From positions 36,899,501-36,963,500 of the forward strand of contig NC_088303.1 in NCBI RefSeq assembly GCF_032854445.1: DNA of 64,000 nucleotides, read 5' to 3'. Both the position numbers and the translations under genes were made by a program. This DNA comes from Liolophura sinensis (lineage: Eukaryota > Mollusca > Polyplacophora > Chitonida > Chitonidae). Every line of letters begins with the position of its first letter. Position 1 is the first letter of the stretch. Shown here piece after piece: positions 1 through 10,384 of this stretch. Under the pieces are notes generated by a model. That model had not been told where the DNA came from, did not search any database, and saw nothing but the letters and a program-made list of their open reading frames with translations.

Positions 1-195
1 TCGGATCGATTTCAAATTTAACATGCCTTTAACATGGTTTTAGTTGAACAGATTTTTCAGATATCCAAGCGTTAAGTTTAATCAGCCACTCTATCAATCT
101 ATAGAACTCCCGGGCACACCGCTTTTCTCCCCTAATCCTGACCGACATAGGGCTAAAAGTGAAAAATCATGAGTATTAAATGTCAAATATAATTG

Positions 196-474
196 ACCCC
201 GTTAGCATAGTTGGTAGCGCGGGGGCAGTAGATCCACGGTCACACCTGAGGCCTTAAAAAGAGGAAGTTGTACCTTCCTCGCTTGGCTTTCAGCATTAAG
301 GGGTTAGAGCAACGACTGGTTTACTCGTATCAGTAAAATGGCTCGGATGGGCAGCTTACAGCACTGGATAAAAGAGCAACAAGGAGGCACATTCTTGCAC
401 TCTAAGGACTCCTTCATCGTCAAATGACTGAAAAATGGTTAAGTATGACGTTAAATATAAGCCCCATATCCGAC
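196..474 (+). mobile_element. tRNA-derived SINE, family 1 (diverged copy)
   Basis: The head at about 200-220 (TTAGCATAGTTGGTAGCGC) matches a tRNA/pol III A box. The body carries family landmarks shared with the copies at 24485, 34883 and 55829: GAGGAAGTTGTA, CAGCATTAAGGGG, GCAACGACTGG, CGTATCAGTA and the tail TGACTGAAAAATGGTTAAGTA. Compared with the 35-kb copy it has lost part of the B-box region and about 40 bases in the middle. No target-site duplication is clear. It directly abuts repeat A downstream. Confidence 0.8.
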
Positions 475-481
475 ATTCATA

Positions 482-1046
482 TACCATTCGTAGTCCGTAA
501 AGGGCGTTCCAAGTCAATAATCGCAAGATCCATTTCCAAAACAACGTTAAACACTAGCTCCCAAAGACAAAGGTCTGTAAGAAATTATACAAATAGGAAA
601 TAAAGCCGGTAACACACAAGAGAGAAGCGGTCATCAGTTTTTAAATGATGGCGGGCAGACAGTGGATATTCCAGGCACGAATTCCATATCAAAGTTTAGA
701 TTCGTAGTCCATGAATGAGTTCCAGGTCAAATAACAATTAAACAAGGTATCGCAGTCGCGCTTTGATTGCAACTGTTCATTAAGGCATCATGCAGATGTA
801 ATGAGCATTGCTACCTTTGCCTCCCCTAGCCCCAGGTTAAGCGGTATTAGATACAGTTCGAAAATGACAATCGTTACAGACCTTAACCGAACAGACTGTG
901 ATTCAAAAGTAACGGTCAATTACGTCTTTCCGTAAATATGTAAATATCTCATACTACAAGAGGCGACATCTATGATGTTACACATGGCATGCTGGTCTGT
1001 ATAAAAGCTGTCTACAAGATAGACGGTTACACTGGGCAACCAGCGA
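482..1046 (+). repeat. 565-bp dispersed repeat 'A', copy 1
   Basis: This segment aligns nearly end to end with 26870-27433 in the same orientation, with scattered substitutions and a few 1-bp indels. An internal 214-bp part is found inverted at 4611-4826. Homology starts near CCATTC and ends at GGGCAACCAGC. A consensus TATA box (TATAAAAG, 1000-1007) lies near the 3' end, about 40 bases before the homology stops. That placement resembles a promoter or the end of an LTR's U3 region, but no TG...CA termini, primer site or coding partner is seen. Family unknown. Confidence 0.8.
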
Positions 1047-1084
1047 CACAATTAACGCAAGATCTGACAAATGCTACAAGCACC

Positions 1085-1175
1085 CACTCACACACTTAAA
1101 TGTCAATAAATAAATGAATAACTAAATAAATAAATAAATAAATATAGAAATAAAGAAATAAGTAAATAAACAAAA
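1085..1175 (+). repeat. (AAAT)n-rich simple repeat
   Basis: AAATAAATAAATAAAT-type runs with interspersed AAAG and AAAC. They resemble the tail of family 2 SINEs, although no SINE body is recognisable just upstream. Confidence 0.6.
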
Positions 1176-2134
1176 AGAAAAAGCCTAGGGCGCTGCACAG
1201 TTTTATATCATAAAAGTCTGAAAGAAATCCTTTTGAAAAGAATAAGTACATAATTCCATTGTAAAACGTTATTGGTCCTTAAAGACTAGTGTGTGTAGTA
1301 AGGAAATCCGCTGCTGATCTGTCCACGCGTTATCTGACAGGTTTACCACTGACGCCATTGATCTATCAGCTTTGATTTAAGTGGACACAGGCCAAGTTTG
1401 TTATTCTCCGGTGTAGCATTGATCTCTGGAGAGAAAACCCGCTGCTGTGACATTTAGGGCCATGAATCCGCTGCGCATATATATCGGATGCTCATTGCGT
1501 CTTTTTATGTCATATTGCAAATCACGTTGAGGATCACTTTACCAGACCTGACAATAAACTCTCGTAAGATGTTTCTCGTCTTCCATGTTAAACAGTACAG
1601 GTCAAAGCAAACAAACATGACTGACGTGTCACGGGCCGGAAGTTCGCTTGGCTCTTGGCGGTAGTTCGTGGTGCCATTGCCATAGTGTCAAGTGGCACAG
1701 GCCATCAGTGTTGGAATAAAGACTTACTTGCATACCTTTCATAGGCTTAAAATTCCCAGAATCAATCAGATGTATCTTGTGACTGTAGCACTACAAAGTT
1801 TCCTTTCTCACCATGAAGGGCACAGCGTTAATAGGTCGGATGTTTAAGAACCCACGTCTTTCCATATGATTCTATTGACAAAACCTAATCTTCTATCTGG
1901 AGATAAAGCCCAGTAAGTATACTTAACTTCCGTCCATTCTTTACAATTTCAGACGTCAAACAAATGAACAATAATTTGTACAAAATAGTTATTGCATTGG
2001 ACTCACATATAAAGGATAAATGATGTTAATGAGGTTTTTTATAGACAGAAAATATAATACTTCATTGCCTAGGGTTGGTAACTTATTCCACATATTAACA
2101 ATCCTATCGTTGTAACCTTTGACCTATGTATATA
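1176..2134. other. No recognisable feature
   Basis: About 960 bases of AT-rich sequence between the simple repeat and the gypsy LTR. Only short chance frames are present, and no repeat shared with the rest of the window was noticed. Confidence 0.5.
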
Positions 2135-2458
2135 TGTGTGTGCCGGTAGATGGCGCATCAGGTCAACTAGTCATCCGTCTACATGACTATCCGTCTATAT
2201 GGTGCTGTAAGCCGGGTACGAGGGAGACTGACACGGAGCTGCAGAAGCTCCCGGTTCTCCTCGAAGCGGCGAAAGGCTAGCTACCTGGATAAGGTTGGCA
2301 GGTATAAGCCTTAGGGTGTCAGTGACGAAATGACCGCCATCTATCGGCGCACGCCAACTATCCTATTGCTTGGTGAAATAAATGTTGTAAACTGCTACCG
2401 GTTTTCTGTTCCATTCTCTACTTTTGGATAATGTCGTCGATTTACTCCGGCCGTAACA
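2135..2458 (+). mobile_element. 5' LTR of the Ty3/gypsy relic
   Basis: The proposed LTR starts at one of the TG dinucleotides in a TGTGTGTG run (2135-2142) and ends with CGTAACA at 2452-2458, giving TG...CA ends. A polyadenylation-like AATAAA lies at about 2380, followed by a T-rich stretch, as expected for an R/U5 region. The end was set by the primer-binding site that begins five bases downstream. There is no 3' LTR in the window, so the two-LTR test cannot be done and the left border is uncertain by several bases. Confidence 0.65.
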
Positions 2459-2462
2459 AATT

Positions 2463-2480
2463 TGGTGGCAGCGGTGAGAT
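2463..2480 (+). promoter_or_regulatory. Primer-binding site, tRNA-Leu type
   Basis: TGGTGGCAGCGGTGAGAT is the reverse complement, with one mismatch, of the 3' end of animal tRNA-Leu plus CCA (ATCCCACCGCTGCCACCA, recalled from the known tRNA-Leu acceptor end). It sits five bases after the proposed LTR end, where minus-strand priming occurs in LTR retrotransposons. Confidence 0.75.
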
Positions 2481-2689
2481 ACGCTGGACTGACGACTAGT
2501 AAAGTAATGGATTTCCTCAGCCGGGCTCAAACGCCTTCTCACGGATAGGTCGCGCCGAGAGGATGGTTTTCCGGATGATACCAGGGAACGCACGGATGAC
2601 GTGACCCAGCGGACCGGACGAATAAGGGCGGATTCAGGCATTGGCATAAGGTTGGTTTTAGTACCCCTAGGTACTCGCCAACACAGGGG

Positions 2690-3660
2690 ATTGCTTCTGT
2701 GAGCCGCAGAAGCTTTACACATGGCGGGAACAACCTACCTGACAAAGTAGAAAAAAATGGAGGCAGAGATACTGACAACCTCAAGAAACATAGCGAAACT
2801 GAAGAGGGAGTCCAAGGAAGCTTGTTACGAGTCATGTGGCAGGAAGAGCTTCGGAGAATGACGAACAGTTGCGTCACCGAGACAGCGAAGATTCTTCTGT
2901 GGTCGCACCGACTAAGGGCCGAAAGCCGCTCGATCCCGCATGTTTTGATGGGTGTACATCGTGGATTGACTACGAGACTCATTTTGAAGCTTGTTTCAAA
3001 CTCAACCTGTGGAATGAGTACGAGAAGAGCTTATACCTTTCTGTTAGCTGCACAGCAAGTACTCAGTCATGTTGACGGTGGGTCACGTGCAGTCTACAGG
3101 GCCATGGTAAGGGCTGTGTGACAATGGTTTGCGCTTCCAAACTACGCAGTCCTAACTACGCAGAAGACGACTGAAAGTTGATGAGTCATTCTTGGAGCTT
3201 GGTCAAGCGATCAGAAGAGTGGTAGCTTTAGGCTATCCTAAAGCGCCGGCAGAGGAGCTGGACACGCTAGCCAACAACCAGTTTGTTGAAGCCCTGCCGG
3301 ATTCTGAGATACGAGTTCGAATTCAGAGGACTCGCTCGAACACATTCGACCAGACCCTACAATTGGCCGCAGAATTAGACGCTTGCCAGAGAGCCGAAGA
3401 GGCGCGGTCTGGCAGGAAATCAGAGGTTAGGGGAGTGGCACACGAAATAGCCAGCGATGAAAGTCCAGATGAAAGTGCTCGTTTCCGCCAGGAAATAGTG
3501 GGGCTCATCCAGGAACTTAATGCGAAACACTCACTGGGAAAGCGTCCATGACAGATTCAATGCAACAAAGAAACACCAGACAGTTGCTTCAACTGTGGAG
3601 AGAGCGGTCACTATAGGCGCGGCTGCCCAAATCCAAAGAGAGGAGCCAGAGACAATCCAC
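2690..3660 (+). pseudogene. Ty3/gypsy gag relic with CCHC zinc knuckle
   Basis: Broken gag-like reading frames. One frame (about 2836-3075) holds a capsid-like stretch with CFDG..SWIDYETHFEAC, and another (about 3192-3548) holds LGYPKAPAEELDTLANNQFV and a charged helical segment, both typical of gypsy capsid C-terminal regions. A TGA at 3549-3551 interrupts the second frame. Continuing in the same frame, 3585-3626 encodes a nucleocapsid zinc knuckle, CX2CX4HX4C (CFNCGESGHYRRGC). At least one frameshift and one stop break the gene. It would have encoded the structural protein that packages the element RNA. It follows the LTR and primer site in the correct order and leads into pol. Confidence 0.85.
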
Positions 3661-4078
3661 AGAAGACACATAACACGCGGGCGAGCCTTCAAGTGGTGAT
3701 GTTTAGCAACAGGTGAAGGAAGAAGAGAGCACTAGTTGCTGCCGTGTATCACTAACCGAAAACATTGTTATACCGCCAATGCATGAGACTTTGGTGGGAG
3801 GGAAAGTCTTGTCTTTCGGCAGCCAAGGTCTGTATAAAGTCTTCGAGCCAAATGATTGCTTAACCTCAGTGTAGGGCGCATTGGCGGCCAGGAGTTTGGT
3901 CTCTAGAGAGGGAGGCGTCCCTATCAGGCTGATGAACCTAACAGATGAGCTGCAGAAATTGTACCGAGATTCCACGTTGGGTTATTTGCATCCCATCAGG
4001 ACAGTCCTTTAAACTCAGCCGACGAAAAGTTAGGCAACATCAAACAACCATCTTGATGAATTAGAAGCGACACTTGAT
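3661..4078 (+). pseudogene. Probable protease/spacer region of the gypsy relic, unreadable
   Basis: By position between the zinc knuckle and reverse transcriptase this should encode the aspartic protease. I could not identify a D-[ST]-G active site in any forward frame, and stops occur in all of them. The longest open frame here is antisense (3703-3975) and has no recognisable content. The assignment rests on gene order alone. Confidence 0.4.
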
Positions 4079-5095
4079 TTGGGGGTAGACCAAAGTAGAA
4101 AGGCCAGAAGCCTGCTGGACAGGCATGCCCACCTTTTTGAAGGTGAAAATGATCAGCTTGGGCGAACGAAGGTAGTACCACACTCTTTTGACACTGGGAC
4201 CTCGAGAACTATAAGACAACAACCACGGCGTGTGTCTCCTCAGGTGCGAACAGAAATCGATAAACAGTTGAGTAAATGAGTTAATGTTGAGTAAAGGGGT
4301 TATCCCTTCGGTTCCTGAATAAGGTAACTGTCAAGGACGCTTATCCAACGCCTAGAGTAGATAACTCATGCCGGGTGCTCATAGTTCTCTATCGTTGATT
4401 TAATGAGTGGCTACTGGCAAGTAGAAATATTGGAAAGAGACAAGATGAAAACTGCCTTTACCACACACAGATGTCTCTTTCAATTCATTGTTATGCCGTT
4501 CGGTCTCTGCAACGCGCCCAGCACATTCGAACGGCTCATGCAGATCGTGTGCGCTGGGTTACGCTGGGACGTTTGTTTGATTTATCTAGATGATATAATT
4601 ATCTTCAACAGATATGCCTTTATGAACAGTTGCAATCAAACCGCGACTGAGATACTTGTTTAATTGTTATTTGACCTGGAACTCATTCATGGACTACGAA
4701 TCTGAACTTAGATACGGAATTCATGCCTGGAATATCCACCGTCTGCCCGACATCATTGAAAACTGATGACCGCTTATCTCCTGTGTGTTACCGGCTATAT
4801 TTCCTATTTGTATAATTTCTTACATTGCAGAGATTACGAGATGCGGGTCTGCGGCTAAGGACGGGCAAGTGCCATCTGTTCTCTAGAAGAGTCTTATTTC
4901 TCGGCTATTTGGTGACTGTGGATAGTATTGGAGCGGATCCAGCTGTCAAGAATAGACCCCGTCCAACGAGTGTAACGGACATTCGAAGCTTAATTGGGCT
5001 TGCCTCATATTACCGGAAGTTTGTCAAGTGTTTTGCTCAGTTGACAGCCCCTTTACATAAATTCACCGAGAAAAGGTCAGCCGTTTAGATGGACC
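4079..5095 (+). pseudogene. Ty3/gypsy reverse transcriptase relic, interrupted by a nested insertion
   Basis: Reverse transcriptase of Ty3/gypsy type. The N-terminal part (4079-4276) includes HSFDTGTSRTIRQQPRRVSP and is closed by TGA at 4277. Downstream (4330-4602) come KDAYPTPRVD, the catalytic-Asp region (SIVDLMSGYWQVE), the FVMPFGLCNAPSTFERLM-like motif and the YLDD box at 4583-4594. A foreign inverted fragment of repeat A (4611-4826) then interrupts the gene, and RT resumes at about 4827 in another frame with the thumb/connection motif GKCHLFSRRVLFLGYLV and SYYRKFVKCFA. About 15 codons expected between YLDDIIIF and the resumption appear to be missing. Stops and frameshifts make it non-functional. 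Confidence 0.92.
4611..4826 (-). mobile_element. Inverted fragment of repeat A nested in the gypsy RT
   Basis: The reverse complement matches repeat A positions about 576-789, with matching blocks such as AACAGTTGCAATCAAA, GTTATTTGACCTGGAACTCA and TATTTGTATAATTTCTTACA. Both homology boundaries fall where RT coding similarity stops (after YLDDIIIFN and before QRLRDAG). No target-site duplication is visible and some RT codons are missing at the junction, so the event involved insertion plus deletion or a later rearrangement. Confidence 0.85.
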
Positions 5096-5530
5096 TCAGA
5101 ATGTGAAGCAGCATTCAACAGGTTAAAGAACGAGTTAATCAGTGCATCAATAATGGCACACTCGATATTTCACATATCCTTCATTTTGGACACATATGCG
5201 TGTGAAAATGGTACAGGTGGTGTTCTGTCCCTAATCCAGGATGGCGTAGAGAGGGTAATTGCCTATGGCAGTAGGGCTCTGAGTAAAAGCGAAAAACGTT
5301 ACTGGGTTAGACGGAAAGGCCATAGTTCACTTTGTTAAGTTCTTTCGACCCTACCTTTACGGACACCATTTCTTACTACGAACCGCCCATAGCGCATTGA
5401 GGGGGATGATGGACTTTAACGACCCGGAAGGTCAACTAGGGAGATGGCTTGATGTGCTATCCACATTTGACTTCAGGGTACAACACAGGCCCGGTAATGG
5501 GAATGCCGATGGCCTTTCCCGTTCGGGTTT
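5096..5530 (+). pseudogene. Ty3/gypsy RNase H relic
   Basis: Continues pol. Recognisable pieces are CEAAFNRLKNELISA, a first strand with LDTYACENGTGGVLS (the family normally has an Asp at the first catalytic position of the D-A-S motif, here replaced), ERVIAYGSRALSKSEKRYW, then in another frame PYLYGHHFLL and FNDPEGQLGRWLDVLSTFDF followed by RPGNGNADGLSR, where ADGLSR is a typical gypsy RNase H C-terminal motif. Reading shifts at least twice (near 5335 and 5397). Non-functional. Confidence 0.88.
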
Positions 5531-5720
5531 AATCCATCATTGGCCTACTTGCCCTGACCAAATGCCAACAAGAGCCGTTTCACCGTGCCGAAATTCCGAA
5601 ACCCAACTAAAGGAAGCTCAAGACACGGACCCTTCGATTTCGCGAAAGAGAAAATGTGTGGAGTCAGCAATCCGACCAAACTGGGACGAAATGTCGCTAC
5701 AGCACTTTGAAGCGAAAGCG

Positions 5721-5793
5721 TGCTAGGGTCAGTGGGGGCAACTACACGTCGAAAACGGCTAGGGTCAGTGGGGGCAACTACACGTTGAAAACG
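5721..5793 (+). repeat. 36-bp tandem duplication inside gypsy pol
   Basis: The segment beginning GGCTAGGGTCAGTGGGGGC is repeated with a period of exactly 36 bases (AGGGTC at 5725 and again at 5761), with only one or two differences. It lies between the RNase H and integrase fragments. Confidence 0.85.
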
Positions 5794-5834
5794 GTCTGCT
5801 GCGTCGAAATTGTTTCAGTGACAAAGGTCGACAT

Positions 5835-6275
5835 GTGAGAGATCAAATCATAGTTCCATTCTCCCAAAGAAACCTGATATTGGAGTATCGTCACGACTCA
5901 CCAGCTGGAGGACATCTCAGCAAAACACTGAGTAAGGTAAGACATCGATTTTACTGGTCAGGACTTCAGAGGGAAGGGCTTGCGACCGTTGTGCCAAGTG
6001 AAAATCCCGTGTCGACGCTTAAGAGCTCCGATGCAGTGTACTGGTGCTGGAGTCCCCATGGAAAGGATTGCAATGGGCTTGCTAGGACCCTTACCGAATA
6101 CTCCAACAGGAAAATCTTACATCCTTGTAATACTACTTCATCCAGTGGCCCGAAGCATTTCGGCTCCAAAACATAGAGGCCGAAACTGTGGCAAAAAAGC
6201 TTGTAATCAGTGTTGTTTGATGGGAGTGCACAAGACCAAGACCACACCCTACCACCCCGTATCGGATGGTATCAA
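5835..6275 (+). pseudogene. Ty3/gypsy integrase relic, truncated
   Basis: The first frame (5835-5975) encodes a pre-integrase HH-CC region with LILEYRHDSPAGGHLSKTL and KVRHRFYWSGLQRE. The reading then moves to another frame (about 5980-6120) with CQVKIPCRRLRAPM, AGVPMERIAMGLLGPLP and SYILVI at the start of the catalytic core. Most of the DDE core is deleted or scrambled: after about 6165 only a short downstream piece is recognisable (TKTTPYHPVSDG, about 6235-6270). Similarity ends abruptly at about 6275, with no integrase C-terminus, polypurine tract or 3' LTR. Confidence 0.88.
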
Positions 6276-6759
6276 TTTGGAACATATCTCTATTTTTAAT
6301 ATGTTCATAAAGATTATCATAATTTAGGTTAAATGCATATGTTTCGATATACACAACAAATTTACATTCAAATAAATTTATTAGACAAACATCACATCCT
6401 TTTTAGAACATTATTATGGAACAACGATAAATCCCAAAAGTTGGTCTCAAATACCCACCATACAAAAATATTTTCAAATACCTTTTTCTCTTGAAAAAAA
6501 AAATCCAAAAAAAAAAAAAAAGTTATATATCATATATCATCATATTTCGAAATAAGTTTTGACGCTCTTTCATCTGATTTTGGCATCATTTTTATGTTTT
6601 CTTCTCCTTGAAGTTTGTATTTCTGAAATTATACGCGTGCGTCTACACTGCGTAAAGATACTGAATTAAAAATAAACGAGAAACTGAGATAAAGAGAATC
6701 AATGTTTTCTACACGCCAACAAGACAATAATGTGTTGGCCTCAAATATAAAGTTCGAAT
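6276..6759. other. AT-rich sequence, no recognisable feature
   Basis: Very AT-rich with a poly-A run at about 6495-6525. It marks the point where the gypsy relic was truncated. Confidence 0.5.
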
Positions 6760-6775
6760 GATGTTAATGAAATTT

Positions 6776-6878
6776 ATTTTATTGGTGTTTTACGCCGTAC
6801 TCAAGAATGTTTTACTTATACGACTCCAGGGTCATTACGCTGCGCTAACGCGCTAACCGACTGAACCACGGAGGCCCC
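6776..6878 (-). mobile_element. SINE family 2, internally deleted, with perfect TSD
   Basis: On the minus strand it begins GGGGCCTCCGTGGTTCAG and ends with the family tail (CTTGAGTACGGCGTAAAACA, then AATAAAAT). Only about 103 bp remain: the head joins almost directly to the tail, so the central part is missing. A perfect 16-bp target-site duplication GATGTTAATGAAATTT flanks it at 6760-6775 and 6879-6894. Confidence 0.9.
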
Positions 6879-6894
6879 GATGTTAATGAAATTT

Positions 6895-9535
6895 CATGAT
6901 GTGTTCCTAAGAGGCCAAATTTTCCTTGAGGGTATAGGCAGCTAATATAATACTCCTTGGCCTGGGGATCCTAGTGTTGATGTGAAGTAGACTCCACATA
7001 TAAAAAAAAAACTTCATACATTTTTGTTCGACTGAACATTTTATTGCTTTTATTTATATCATAATTTTTTCGATATGAGGAGTCTGTAAGCAAATTAATA
7101 GTTGCCTCCTTCAGACTTTGGCCGGGACCGTTTGCGACACAATAGGCCCCTGCTGTTAACTGAAATCTTTCTGACTATGTTGTAATTAAACTGGAGATAA
7201 GCCACTGACATATCTTTACGGATGTCAAATGCTGTGTTTCTGTAGAAATCCTCTTGTGGGGGGTACTGAAGGATGCAAATACTTCACATAGGTCGCTTGT
7301 TGTCGTGTACTTGTGTCATCGACCGAACAGCTCAAGAACACTCTGCAAACCTTATACCTTTTCATCAAGTATTAACATACACCGGATACCCTTGGCCTGT
7401 TGAAACTATTTATGATCATCGATCCGTTCATTTTTTTATTATCACGGGTAGATCAACGTACGAGTGATAGAAATATATTGCTTTGGACCTCGGATTTTGT
7501 AGACAATCACTCTTTTATTTATTATCAGTAATTACTTGGATATTGGTTTTGGAATCAGTGACGTAGCCTCATTTTTCAGGAACGAGATATTACACTTTGA
7601 TGTCCAACATTCCGACGCGTTTACAGCGCTGATTGGTCTCTTCTTGCTGGTTCAGATGATGTCGCCTTATCTTGTCAGACCAGTGTTTTCTACACTACGT
7701 GGCAGTGGGCGAACGCATTTCCAAGTATATATGCTCACCCAAACACACCTTTAACGACCATTGACTATGGTCTTCCAGGAGAGCAAAATTCTACATTAGA
7801 CCTTGAATGTCATATTTAATAAGAAACAAGCGTAAATTAGCAATAGTTCTGATGGCAGGTCAAATATTTTTGGCAGCGGTCGATCATCTCAACAGTCACA
7901 AGATGCGACACGTGCACATATCAAAAATGTACCTCATGGCAATTAGCAAAAAGTACCATCAGCAACATTAAGAACACAGTTAGTTTTGACGCAAAGATTT
8001 TGAAATATTGACGGTTTTTGAAAAAAAGAACTGACAAAGTTGCGTTATAACAATGCTGACTTCATTTGAAGTAAACTTTAAACAAATCTGAAAAAAGAAT
8101 TTATCATTTTTATGTATTTCAAAACTGTTTAAAAATGTCGTATAGCGAAAACGGGAAATTCGAAATCAGCCGAAAATAGATATATATCAGTGGCATATAA
8201 CATACATGAAGAGTTGAATAAAATGTTTTGTTCGCCACAGAACGCCCCATTTAAATTACACGTGAAATACTTGCCCGCAGAGCAGTTTGTTTGTCCAGGA
8301 TTAAAATGGATGTTAATGGCGAGGACTAAGTATGGTTATTGATTTTCAACAAGCTGATGTTATGTTCGGCCCTGGTTGTTATTTATACGCCAAGTCAGAT
8401 GTCAGTATGCGAGGAATTGTTGTCGTCTCTGCCAACTGATTATATAGGGCTTAATATGACGTACTTCATATTTCACGATGTAATGGAGATTATGGATAAA
8501 TCAGGGTAGCGTATAATCGTTGAAGACAATCAGATATTATAGCATATTACCGCATATGGCAACTGGGATTGCAAAGCGTGATTTTCTCATGACGTATTTC
8601 CCTTCTGATCATTGTAGAATGGGCACTAATTAAACACTCACCCTAGTAAAAGGCTTACTCATCCCAAAAGTTACAAATGAACAAAAGAAGTAAACAATAT
8701 GGCGTCTGCTGCCCTCAAGGGCTTGAGTATGTGTTTATGCACTGTTAACAAACTGTTTGTCAGGGAGTGTTATAAACTGAATACGACAAAGGCCGGACGA
8801 CCCTTAAATGGCACGGTTTCCTTTGGGAAAATGTCTCCGTGCCAAGCGTGAGGCAGCTTTGTTCTCGGATACAGTACGAGTTTTAGCGAACTTATTGTCC
8901 GTCCATTCGGCGGTATTTAGTCTTTAATGCGAAATTGGTTTCTGTGCGGTTTCAGTATGGCCTCGGTCACATCCCTTAATCGGGTTACCCCCGCAGAACA
9001 CTGATATTGATCAGTGGGCAGAAAATATAGAGTGCGTTACTGACGCACTTATATTACCCTCCTTGTTTTGGCCACCTCGATGGCCCGTCTTGCATAAATA
9101 GGTTAAGCTTTGAGTATAGAGATGTCGGCCGCCAAATGGTTGAGAGTAGGTCTATACTAGCGCCACCAGTACTAGATATTTATATACAGCGAAATGATAT
9201 TTGCTCTATAAATGATATTTTAGGACATTGTGGGTGAATAGACGCTACTGTTATGGGTTTTTAACGATACATGCTGCAGAAGGGATTAGAGAGGCCTCTT
9301 CTAGCCTTGCTATTTTCGCAGCTTTATGCCGGTTGTAGAAATTCACTAACCGCTGAAAATGCTATTATCAAAGAAAATTGGAAGACTTTATGTTTATATA
9401 CATATTCTTGAAACAATGTGAGAATGTAAAACCACAGTTGCTTAGAAACAAACATGTTATACTCGTTTCTAAACGGTGCAATGATTATTCGAATTAACTG
9501 TAGATGACGAGTTCATCTGTCTAGGCTGGAGACTG
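6895..9535. other. Mostly featureless AT-rich stretch
   Basis: No repeat shared with the rest of the window and no convincing exon, apart from a 50-codon open frame at 8699 that is described separately. Open frames at 7273-7467 and 7536-7754 show no recognisable domain. Confidence 0.4.
8699..8851 (+). CDS. Possible small ORF (50 aa), unsupported
   Basis: ATG at 8699 sits in an AACAATATGGCG context, reads 50 codons and stops at TGA 8849-8851. The protein starts MASAALKGLSMCLCTVNKLF: an Ala/Ser/Leu/Cys-rich beginning with Lys and Arg but no acidic residue before position 23, loosely like a mitochondrial targeting peptide. No domain is recognised, no clear splice donor follows, and the next 500 bases are non-coding in appearance. 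It could be the first exon of a gene, a small peptide gene or chance. Confidence 0.12.
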   Translation: MASAALKGLSMCLCTVNKLFVRECYKLNTTKAGRPLNGTVSFGKMSPCQA

Positions 9536-9852
9536 ATCGTGGTGGCATGGTTAAGGCACTTGCCTTTTAGTCGGCGTGAGTTCAGTTCCTTTCTTGTACA
9601 GGAAATTTTTAGAATTCTCATCCTTGATTCTACTGCTTGTTTGTGCCACGGCCGCAACGAGCGTTCGACGGTGCTGTCTTGTGTGCATGGCCTTACACGA
9701 ACATCTCTGGAGACTGCTGACCTTTCACCAACAGGATATATGACACGCTTAGGAATGCTCACTACTAACTTGCCAAAGGTTGATGGTTTACTCCCCCACC
9801 CAGGAAACAGACTGCCATCGTATATGTGAAATATTCTTGAGTATTTTCAGTT
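9536..9852 (+). mobile_element. SINE, family 2-like tail with a different head
   Basis: A tRNA-like head (TGGTGGCATGGTTAAGGCAC, then CGTGAGTTCAGTTCC) is followed about 240 bases later by GGTTTACTCCCCCACCCAGG, CATCGTATATGTGAAATATT and CTTGAGTA, which is the family 2 tail region. The 96-codon frame across it is a translation of the SINE and not a gene. Confidence 0.65.
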
Positions 9853-10384
9853 TCCTTTTTCATCTTCCCAGTAACATATCTCAATCGTTAGAGCTATATA
9901 TAGTCATAGAAGCTCTAACCACTGGTTGAATTTAATAATTTAAACTTTTTGGCATGACTTAGGAGGAAGTTGGAAATGTTCTATCTTTTTTATTTAAGGT
10001 ATGGTTTCCAACCCCTTTTTCTGAATCAAATCGAGATCGTCTTTATATAATGGCTGAACTGAGACTCGAAATGAGCTGATCATGCTACATGTGCATGGGC
10101 TGCCCAGCTATACGTATTTGGGCATTTGGGACGGTGTAAAATCCTATCTGTACAACATAAACTCTAACGCTGATTATATTTCTTTATTCCTTTAGTTGAT
10201 ATTTTAGGTCCTTCTCAAGAATAATTCACATATAGGACGGCCGCCAGTAGTTTGGCGGTAGAAAACAGCGCAGAACCCACGACCAAGGCTGAGTGTCATG
10301 TAGTTTAAAAAGTAACGTCAGTTTCTGTCCAAATTCAAATCACCGTATGTGTTCAGATAAGAATATGTAGCCAAGATTTGGGTC
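9853..10384. other. No recognisable feature
   Basis: AT-rich sequence without shared repeats or plausible exons. Confidence 0.45.

Noticed and set aside
2363-2982. Minus-strand ORFs of 119 and 147 codons over the LTR and gag
   Set aside because: They run antisense through the LTR, primer-binding site and gag. The plus-strand retrotransposon signals explain the region.
5966-6247. Minus-strand ORF over the integrase region
   Set aside because: Shadow frame. The plus strand carries clear integrase motifs.
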